A DNA stretch of 64,000 nt from Linyphia triangularis. Taxonomy: Eukaryota; Arthropoda; Arachnida; Araneae; Linyphiidae. The notes below the pieces were generated by a model. That model searched no databases and had not been told where the DNA came from. It saw only the letters and a program-made list of their open reading frames with translations. The stretch is from NCBI GenBank assembly GCA_963978545.1, contig OZ021732.1, forward strand, positions 28,736,123 through 28,800,122, given 5' to 3'. Below, in pieces: positions 62,201 to 64,000 of the stretch. A program made the position numbers and the translations under genes. The stretch's first letter is position 1; every line of letters starts with the position of its first letter.

Positions 62201-62499
62201 GAGAGTAAGAAATAAAGAGAAAGATAAGTATTCTTATGAATACACTTTTCATTTTGAGTACCCAAGTCCAAAACCCCCATCCCCTCCGCATCTCAACATC
62301 AACATGCATCCACACTAATTGGGCGTATTCGCACTTCCCAAGCCAATTTATGAGGTCTTTCGCGGGAGTAGCAGAGAGGTACTCACATCCATGTTCCCAG
62401 GGAGGATGCTCCCGGGGTGCAGAAGAGGGCGAAGAGGAGGATGCACTTCTGTATGAAGGGGAGCCAGCCCCCCGCTGCCACCTTGTGTCTCCACTTCAT
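19114..62499 (-). CDS. Wnt5: Wnt5 ligand precursor, 373 aa, four coding exons (whole gene)
   Basis: Secreted, lipid-modified Wnt ligand; family members signal through Frizzled and Ror/Ryk-type receptors, mostly in beta-catenin-independent pathways. The joined segments are 62499-62387, 35570-35314, 30007-29715 and 19572-19114, together 1122 nt or 374 codons with the TGA stop. Residues 1 to about 33 form a signal peptide. The rest has 24 cysteines, the usual Wnt number. The signature [10 protein letters not shown] is at residues 232-241, and Ser237 is the expected palmitoleoylation site. Wnt5 identity rests on [39 protein letters not shown] and [12 protein letters not shown] length of 373 is close to the roughly 380 of vertebrate WNT5A. 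The introns are 26.8, 5.3 and 10.1 kb, and two of them sit at positions shared by many Wnt genes. No frameshift or stop interrupts the joined frame. Family call is near certain; Wnt5 subfamily is very likely; use of exon 1 is inferred from phase and signal peptide. Confidence 0.95.
20288..20314. other. Perfect 12-bp hairpin
   Basis: AACAGTAAGAGT and ACTCTTACTGTT are complementary around a TGT loop. It has no T tract typical of a bacterial terminator, and none is expected here. It could be a chance palindrome or a small structured element in the intron. Confidence 0.4.
20455..20880. other. Less AT-rich, repeat-poor island in intron 3
   Basis: Starts about 880 bp inside intron 3 from exon 4. 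It is mixed in composition and has no homopolymers or family repeats, unlike its surroundings. Words such as AGCTTTTAAAAC-like and TTTTATT blocks could bind homeodomain factors. The small frames are unrecognised. A conserved element is possible but unproven. Confidence 0.25.
21680..22060. other. GC-elevated island in intron 3
   Basis: Markedly richer in G+C than its neighbours, with many CpG dinucleotides. Overlapping frames are open on both strands (up to 136 codons, minus strand 21672-22082), as happens in GC-richer DNA. None shows a known domain, splice-framed ends or resemblance to Wnt, so it is not called as an exon. Confidence 0.3.
23779..23915 (+). mobile_element. Tigger/pogo-like terminal fragment
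   Basis: TA followed by CAGTCGAACCCCGTTAACGC matches the typical start of Tigger/pogo-type elements, which insert at TA. Further CGCGAA words follow within 130 bp (AACGCGAAGTAAAAG, AAACGCGAAC). No matching inverted end was found, so this is one end only. It sits just before R1 copy 2. Confidence 0.6.
23961..24639 (+). repeat. R1 dispersed repeat, copy 2
   Basis: Carries the R1 words in order: AAACTAGGCGTTGGAACATC, GGCGATATTTTTGGCAATAA, CCAATCGTTGATAGGCGATG, TTTTGATCAAAATCGTTAG, GCATGCGCGATTTTGACG and the end GGGTAATTGAAAGTAA. A 112-codon minus-strand frame in it has no recognisable product and is treated as chance. Confidence 0.8.
25793..25834. repeat. Poly(C) then poly(A) run
   Basis: Fourteen C bases followed, after a short ACA, by 26 A bases. 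Simple-sequence DNA; no function seen. Confidence 0.9.
26085..26245 (+). repeat. Diverged direct repeat, copy 1
   Basis: Shares with 26560-26700 the order ATGCATTTTG/C, CTAATA, a word ending TATGGAAATGTC or TATGAAAATGTC, GAATTATGAATTTGCCTACG and GGGGAATA. Spacing is about 450 bp. No class could be assigned. Confidence 0.6.
26560..26700 (+). repeat. Diverged direct repeat, copy 2
   Basis: Second copy of the unit at 26085. The best-matching part is GAATTATGGATTTTCCTACGTG followed by GAGGAATA. Confidence 0.6.
26974..27545 (+). repeat. R1 dispersed repeat, copy 3
   Basis: Shows AAAACTAGGGGTGTGATC, ACAGTCGTTGATGGGAGATG, ATCAAAATCGTTAGAGCCG and TTTTGACGAAAACTTTAATG in R1 order. It is more diverged in its 3' third. 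The 77-codon plus-strand frame at 27150-27383 lies wholly within it and is not a gene. Confidence 0.75.
28130..28410. other. Mixed-composition island in intron 3 near exon 3
   Basis: Lies 1.3-1.6 kb inside intron 3 from exon 3. It is free of family repeats apart from a G run at about 28161, and contains CCTAATTAAG and paired ATGATG words. No open frame of interest. A candidate regulatory element by composition only. Confidence 0.3.
29715..30007 (-). CDS. Wnt5: Wnt5 coding exon 3: central Wnt domain
   Basis: Encodes residues 124 (completed Gly) to 221. The acceptor reads TTCTCTATTGCAG, with AG at 30009-30008; the donor is GTGAGT starting at 29714. The exon opens [20 protein letters not shown], a near-invariant Wnt block, and continues with [30 protein letters not shown] and [11 protein letters not shown], closing with [12 protein letters not shown] before a phase-0 junction. 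It contributes four cysteines (residues 147, 155, 157, 175). The segment is far richer in G+C than the introns around it, so open frames on the opposite strand over the same bases are shadows. The RERE...GSREQGR stretch before the asparagine-rich block is the part that most favours Wnt5 over other Wnts. Confidence 0.97.
30340..30368. repeat. Poly(T) run of 29
   Basis: Simple homopolymer in intron 2. Confidence 0.9.
31960..32240. promoter_or_regulatory. Candidate intronic regulatory element with TAAT sites
   Basis: A GC-elevated, repeat-free stretch in intron 2. It holds ATTAGAG at 32061, CCTAATGACC at 32071, TCTAATGATC at 32081, a GATAA word near 32117 and the palindrome CTAATTAG at 32221-32228. 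These are core words for homeodomain and GATA factors. An overlapping plus frame (32116-32418) has no recognisable product. Regulatory role is inference. Confidence 0.35.
32411..32647. mobile_element. Fold-back element with duplicated inner palindrome (237 bp)
   Basis: The left end TTGGTTAATAATTGTATGGG mirrors the right end TATACAATTATTAACCAA. Inside, a palindrome around CCAATAAGTAGTACTTATTA is present twice in tandem, about 72 bp apart. No coding capacity. A 32-bp tandem array starts 14 bp beyond it. Confidence 0.8.
32661..32812 (+). repeat. 32-bp tandem array, about 4.75 units
   Basis: Unit TTTGCAAACTAAGAAAATAT plus 12 more bases, repeated head to tail with few changes; the last unit is the most diverged. 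No spacers, so it is not a CRISPR array. Confidence 0.92.
33228..33407 (+). mobile_element. tRNA-derived SINE, copy 1 (180 bp)
   Basis: The head is tRNA-like: box A within GGTATAGTGGTTAGAA and box B GGGTTCGAGTCCC. A body of about 100 bp follows, ending ATCTGAAAACAACCAACT. The insertion is flanked by a perfect 13-bp duplication, ACATGTTTGTTTA at 33215-33227 and 33408-33420. The acceptor-stem halves do not pair well, so it is not a working tRNA. The box A and box B sequences are its internal Pol III promoter. Confidence 0.93.
35314..35570 (-). CDS. Wnt5: Wnt5 coding exon 2: N-terminal Wnt domain
   Basis: Encodes the last base of codon 38, residues 39-123 and the first base of codon 124. The acceptor is pyrimidine-rich and ends TTCTTTAG at 35578-35571; the donor is GTATGT starting at 35313. 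It carries the first four mature-domain cysteines (residues 62, 76, 97, 108). Recognisable blocks are [26 protein letters not shown] and [23 protein letters not shown], all typical of Wnt5. Asn107 in NCS is the conserved N-glycosylation site. Vertebrate WNT5A has a second N-x-S/T just after it (DNTS); here the place reads DDSS, so that site is absent. The exon ends in NIG before SREAAF, a splice position shared by many Wnt genes. Confidence 0.96.
36228..36268 (+). repeat. Short tandem duplication of TTGTTCTCTGTTCACATTA
   Basis: Two head-to-tail copies of about 19 bp, with a partial third (CTGTTCA). Confidence 0.75.
37531..37597 (-). mobile_element. tRNA-Met-like SINE head or tRNA remnant
   Basis: On the minus strand the sequence has a tRNA-Met look: a box A-like GGCACGGTTGCTAGGCC, the anticodon region GGCTTCATAACC and a box B-like ATGGGATCGACCC. 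Stem pairing is incomplete. It is probably a SINE head of a different tRNA origin from the 33228 family; its body was not delimited. Confidence 0.5.
39050..39720. other. Less AT-rich island in intron 1, 3.5 kb from exon 2
   Basis: A 670-bp stretch free of homopolymers and of the repeat families, with several CpG-containing words (TCCCGGATATG, GGCGGGAGCATAAC, CGGCAGTGGCTACCGACCG). Short frames on both strands have no known domain and no in-phase splice pattern. Candidate conserved non-coding DNA. Confidence 0.3.
40796..41464 (+). repeat. R1 dispersed repeat, copy 4
   Basis: Shows AAACTAGGGGTGTGGAGCAT, GGCCAGTTTGGCGATAATTC, ACGATTGTTGATGAGGTATG, AAAATCGTTAGAGCCG, CGCATGCGCGATTTTGAC and the end GGGTAATTGAAAGTAA. 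Lies in Wnt5 intron 1. A segment of roughly 40 bp in the middle, including GGCAATAATTTTTACATG of other copies, is reduced. Confidence 0.8.
42520..42690 (-). repeat. Second copy of the GCGAAGCGAG repeat
   Basis: Read on the minus strand it matches 400-660 in order: GCATAGCAATGACC, AGCAAGCGAAGTGAGCC, then GACGCGAGACCACGATGCTAG. Copy ends agree at CTAGT. It is shorter and less tandem than the first copy. Confidence 0.45.
42780..42825. repeat. (TA)n microsatellite, about 23 units
   Basis: Uninterrupted TA dinucleotides, lying 90 bp after the GCGAAGCGAG repeat copy. Confidence 0.97.
43980..44440. other. GC-elevated island in intron 1
   Basis: Contains CpG-rich, non-repetitive DNA around C runs at 44260 and G-rich runs near 44410. 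Several overlapping frames (up to 86 codons) are open, as expected from the composition, and none is recognised. Candidate regulatory DNA only. Confidence 0.3.
44970..45310 (+). other. Unrecognised 107-codon open frame in intron 1
   Basis: A plus-strand frame from 44979 to 45302 has fairly even amino-acid use. It shows no signal peptide, no repeated motif and no resemblance to transposases I know. It could be a decayed mobile-element fragment. Listed so that it can be tested; not called a gene. Confidence 0.15.
45661..45780 (+). mobile_element. Degraded tRNA-like SINE remnant
   Basis: GGTAAATGGTTACTAGCC resembles box A and GTGGGTTGGTGCC resembles box B at tRNA-like spacing. About 60 bp of unassigned body follows. 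Too degraded for a firm class. Confidence 0.3.
47007..47092 (+). repeat. 33-bp tandem array, about 2.6 units
   Basis: Unit starts GATCTTTATGAACATTTTTA and ends with ATCGATGT or a variant. Confidence 0.8.
47545..47860 (+). repeat. Tandem duplication of about 155 bp
   Basis: The two units share GTAGATAATTTT or CTAGATAATTTT, AAATCAATTTTT, TTCATCTTTCACCTGATCTC, TAGACGTT or TAGATGTT, and AATAAAA. They differ by substitutions and a shortened A/T run. Confidence 0.65.
48360..48545 (+). repeat. Degenerate tandem array of about 30-bp units
   Basis: Variants of ATACATAGTTTGATAATCCATAGTCTGAG recur about six times with insertions. It immediately precedes the degraded SINE at 48567. Open minus-strand frames here are rich in Tyr, Ile and Asn because of the repeat. 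Confidence 0.65.
48567..48900 (+). mobile_element. Degraded tRNA-derived SINE with AACCAACC tail
   Basis: TTCGCCTGTCAAGC followed by TTGGGATCGAGCCTC resembles the anticodon to box B part of a tRNA. A body of about 260 bp leads to ACAACCAACCAATC, a tail like that of the SINEs at 33228 and 55333. A short related piece (TCGGGATATTGCATCGTC then CTCTGCAATCTA) lies at 51846-51880. Confidence 0.4.
49761..50126. mobile_element. Fold-back element, 366 bp with arms of about 140 bp
   Basis: The left arm runs from AAATAATTAATAGTTTAAAA to CGTAAAAAAGCGTGGGGT (ends 49901). It is mirrored by a right arm from ACCCCACACTTTTTTACG (starts about 49982) to TTTTTTAAACTATTAATTATTT. The 80-bp spacer is unique. No coding capacity; no other copy in the window. 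Confidence 0.85.
50325..50442 (+). mobile_element. tRNA-like SINE remnant
   Basis: Contains CAGGGTTCGATTCCGG, a good box B, preceded by an anticodon-arm-like segment, and followed by TTGATTGGAATTTAACGCGC. No box A is clear. The small frames on both strands here are by-products. Confidence 0.4.
50586..50622 (+). repeat. 16-bp tandem repeat, about 2.5 units
   Basis: CTTATACAGGTTTT repeated with period 16. Confidence 0.75.
51917..52158. mobile_element. Palindromic MITE, copy 2 (242 bp)
   Basis: Same structure as 2268-2510, with only scattered differences, lying in Wnt5 intron 1. Left end TATACTAAACTCCAACTTAA and right end AAGTTTAGTATA are inverted repeats. The close similarity of two copies 49.6 kb apart suggests fairly recent spread of the family. 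Confidence 0.87.
52275..52795 (+). repeat. R1 dispersed repeat, copy 5 (diverged)
   Basis: Recognisable by AGCGCACAATTTGAAATTAC, CCAGTTTGGCGATAAG, GAACAGTCGTTGGTGAGCAA, ATTGCTGAAAAACAGCAG and GCGCGCATGCGCTATTTT. It is the most diverged of the long copies and lies about 120 bp past the palindromic MITE at 51917-52158. Confidence 0.65.
53231..53261. repeat. Poly(T) run of 31
   Basis: Simple homopolymer in intron 1. Confidence 0.9.
55333..55514 (-). mobile_element. tRNA-derived SINE, copy 2 (182 bp)
   Basis: Same family as 33228-33407, on the minus strand. It has GCCGACCAAACGGTATAGTG at the head, box B GGGTTCGAGTCCC and the tail AACCAACCAACC. Flanks are a 14-bp duplication with one mismatch, at 55319-55332 and 55515-55528. 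The longer AACC tail is the usual variable 3' end of such elements. Confidence 0.93.
56100..56400. other. Less AT-rich island in intron 1
   Basis: Non-repetitive, CpG-containing stretch (GGTCCCGGGGATGTC, GCGGGCCCCACGCGAG). A 60-codon minus frame is open but unrecognised. Candidate regulatory DNA. Confidence 0.25.
56713..57742 (-). repeat. R1 copy 7, split by a hAT MITE and internally deleted
   Basis: Read on the minus strand, the start AAAACTAGGTATGTGGAACA lies at 57742 and the family sequence runs to about 57705. It is interrupted by the MITE at 57035-57696 and resumes at 57034. The 3' part jumps from GGAAAGAGAAC to ACGTAAAGAAATGCA, losing roughly 340 bp present in other copies, and ends in a T run on the plus strand. 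Confidence 0.8.
57035..57696. mobile_element. hAT-type MITE rich in ATCGAT, copy 2 (662 bp)
   Basis: The ends are CAGAGGTCGG and CCGACCTATA. The flanks are a perfect 8-bp duplication, TTATAGTG at 57027-57034 and 57697-57704. It is in the opposite orientation to 7379-7930; its right end on the minus strand reads AGGTCGGCGATATATCGATA as in copy 1. The insertion lies within R1 copy 7, so it is younger than that copy. No coding capacity. Confidence 0.92.
58000..58320. other. Less AT-rich island in intron 1
   Basis: Non-repetitive stretch with CTCTCTCT and CCTTCCCCCC tracts and a 64-codon minus frame with no known domain. A possible splice acceptor word (TTTGCAG at about 58250) exists on the plus strand, not in the Wnt5 direction. 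Candidate regulatory DNA. Confidence 0.25.
58746..58965 (+). repeat. R1 dispersed repeat, copy 6 (5' part only)
   Basis: Starts AACTAAGGGTGTGGAACACC, then GCACAACTTTCAATCACACT, ACTGACGAG and AATGGCCAGTATAGCGATAT. The match stops at about 58965, so only the first third of the family sequence is present. Confidence 0.7.
59440..60010. other. Less AT-rich island in intron 1
   Basis: About 570 bp, non-repetitive apart from a short A run at 59698. Plus frames of 65 and 87 codons are open and unrecognised. About 2.4 kb from exon 1, a common position for intronic enhancers; role is inference. Confidence 0.25.
62387..62499 (-). CDS. Wnt5: Wnt5 coding exon 1: start codon and signal peptide
   Basis: Encodes residues 1-37 and two bases of codon 38. 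The segment begins MKWRHK (basic n-region), followed by the hydrophobic core CILLFALFC at residues 19-27 and a small-residue stretch PGASS where signal peptidase would cut. It ends GGAACATGGAT followed by the consensus donor GTGAGT (GT at 62386-62385). The two trailing bases AT plus the first G of the next exon make Met38, and the text across the join (SLGTWMNLGLQG) matches the start of mature Wnt5 proteins. An in-frame TAG lies six codons upstream of the ATG, which fixes this start if the transcript is unspliced there. The base at -3 is C, so the initiation context is not strong. No similarity search supports this exon; the evidence is the phase match, donor and signal peptide. Confidence 0.85.
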
Positions 62500-64000
62500 G
62501 GGGCAGCCCCCGCACTAACACGGGCGTCGCATCAAAAGAGGGGTGGACACACCTAAAAAGACAAGCTGTGGATAAGAAATGCACAACGAATAAACACTAC
62601 ACTTAGAAATATATTAATTAATGTTTTAAAATTGATTTGTTTCAATGGCTTTTAATTTAACCTTTTAATTTTTTTCTTAAACATATCAAGGTCAGTCTAC
62701 GTCTGCCTGGCATAACTATGATATCCTTAAAGTATGACCAACAAAAGGGATGAGGGTGATCAGACAGCAAAGAGGAGGAAATCCAAAAATTCGTTAAAAA
62801 AGCTCGCGGAAGAAGTACACAAAAATTCAACAACAAAAATGCAGGAAGGATGATTCAATAATTTTAAAGATACAATAAAATTTCTCATACTATATAATAA
62901 TTACATTTCATATATTAGGAGTTAGTGAAGTAATCTTTGAGGAAAGGGGAGCTAAGAGGGAAAATCTTTTGTTTAGACATGAGGAAAAGTATACTTTTTG
63001 CAGGAAAAACTGGTTCAGATCAGAAAAATGCATATCTTCAAAACAGGGACAAAGAGAAGGAAAATGTTACTCAAAAAACCAAAAAGGAGGAAATCCTTCA
63101 AAAGGAGGAAAACTGTCATCCCTGCAACAACCACTATAGCAACACATTTTTCTACGGATTTTCTGTAGTTTTAAAGGATTTTTTACGGTTCACCCATGGC
63201 TAATAGTACTCTTACATAATGATTAATGAATTCAAGATATGATAGAGACTATTACATCAGTACAAACAACGTAAATCTTGAAAATAGTGAAAGTATTGGT
63301 GAATTTCAAGAGTCTTGGCTAAGGAATGAGAAAAGATATTTCACGTACGTGTTTTCCGTAGGTTTCAAAGAACATCACAAACCCATAAAAATCCTTAAAA
63401 ACTACGAAAATAAGTAAAGACTTCAGGAAACTTCAGGAAATCCCTTGAAAAGTTGACATCTCTGCTTATTGTCTGTCTATAAAAAAGTTCCTGCCGTGAC
63501 GTCTGTTGCCTTGAAAACAAAATGAGCCGTTCCCATTTTTTCATAGGTCATTCCTGGAGAAAGATATCTACATTGCTTAAATTATAACCTTTGTGGACGC
63601 CAATTTCCTACATACATCCCCCAATCGTAAATCGATTAGTCTTGTTTCCAAAGCGACTTCTACCAATCAGATTATCTGGAGGGAGCTATTTTCATGACAG
63701 ACAGATAGTATCCACAAACTCAACTCGCTGTAACTAGACATCGATTTTCATAATTTTCAGTAATATTAAAAACTTAATTTTGAAAGTGCAGAGCTCTATT
63801 AACATATCTGTTGATGTTTCACAATAATCTATTGCACATTCGGGAGAAAAATGACCCAACTAAAAATTCTTCGTATTTGAGTTAAAGTATGAACATAGTC
63901 ACAGATTTCATGGAATTGAAAATGGAAGAATGAAACACGTCAATCTTCAGTTCAATTGAATTCGAAACTGTCGTTCTTTCAGCTTCAAATCCATGCAGTA
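62500..64000 (-). promoter_or_regulatory. Upstream of Wnt5 start codon: 5' UTR or promoter zone, undefined
   Basis: This is the DNA immediately upstream of the Wnt5 initiation codon, read on the minus strand. An in-frame stop six codons before the ATG marks the start of translation. I see no confident TATA box, initiator or upstream splice acceptor, so the leader may continue upstream or be spliced from outside the window. The part from about 63480 to 63720 is mixed in composition and contains GATA-like and ATCGAT words; that is weak evidence for regulation. Confidence 0.35.

Larger units (their letters stand above)
35571..62386 (-). other. Wnt5 intron 1 (26,816 bp)
   Basis: GT...AG intron splitting codon 38 (phase 2), donor GTGAGT, acceptor TTCTTTAG. 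A large first intron separating a signal-peptide exon from the Wnt domain is common in this family. It carries four R1 copies, the second hAT MITE, the second 243-bp-type palindromic MITE, one full-length SINE, a further fold-back and several tandem arrays. Islands near 39.05-39.72, 43.98-44.44, 56.1-56.4, 58.0-58.3 and 59.4-60.0 kb are less AT-rich and are candidate regulatory DNA. Stretches not listed separately show only AT-rich unique-looking sequence. Confidence 0.8.

Noticed and set aside
62236..62556. A 106-codon plus-strand gene
   Set aside because: Overlaps Wnt5 exon 1 on the opposite strand; the minus frame has a signal peptide, donor site and matching phase.
62348..62584. A 78-codon minus-strand frame starting MHFLSTACLF
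   Set aside because: It is in a different frame from the Wnt5 start and runs through the GTGAGT donor; the frame starting at 62499 joins exon 2 in phase.

Overview
The window is AT-rich, intron-heavy animal DNA built around one recognisable gene: a Wnt5 orthologue on the minus strand. Its coding sequence runs from the start codon at 62499 to the stop at 19114, about 43.4 kb. Four exons can be assembled (62499-62387, 35570-35314, 30007-29715, 19572-19114). Every junction is GT...AG and every phase agrees, giving a 373-residue secreted ligand with a signal peptide, 24 cysteines after it, and the [11 protein letters not shown]nt signature. The protein reads closest to Wnt5. Residue style, 5-27 kb introns and the mobile-element content suggest an arthropod, possibly a chelicerate such as a spider; the species is inference.

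Layout: 1-17.9 kb lies downstream of Wnt5 and holds only repeats: a 125-bp tandem repeat, a palindromic MITE, a hAT-type MITE with perfect 8-bp target duplications next to two fold-back elements, a cluster of cyclically permuted repeats at 10-13.3 kb, and a probable solo LTR at 14.3-15.15 kb. From 17.9 to 19.1 kb is the likely 3' UTR. Intron 3 (10.1 kb), intron 2 (5.3 kb) and intron 1 (26.8 kb) carry more of the same families: at least seven copies of a roughly 700-bp unclassified repeat (called R1 here), two full-length tRNA-derived SINEs with target duplications, further fold-back elements and several short tandem arrays. The last 1.5 kb lies upstream of the start codon and should hold the 5' UTR or promoter; no TATA box or start site could be fixed.

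Between the repeats are islands of less AT-rich DNA without simple repeats (for example 20.46-20.88, 28.13-28.41, 31.96-32.24, 39.05-39.72, 43.98-44.44, 56.1-56.4, 58.0-58.3 and 59.4-60.0 kb). They are candidate intronic regulatory elements of Wnt5, resting on composition and, at 32.07-32.23 kb, a cluster of TAAT-type sites.

No operon, phage, CRISPR, defence or other multi-gene system was found. The most informative structures are the complete Wnt5 model and the mobile-element families, especially a hAT MITE nested inside an R1 copy with its target duplication intact.
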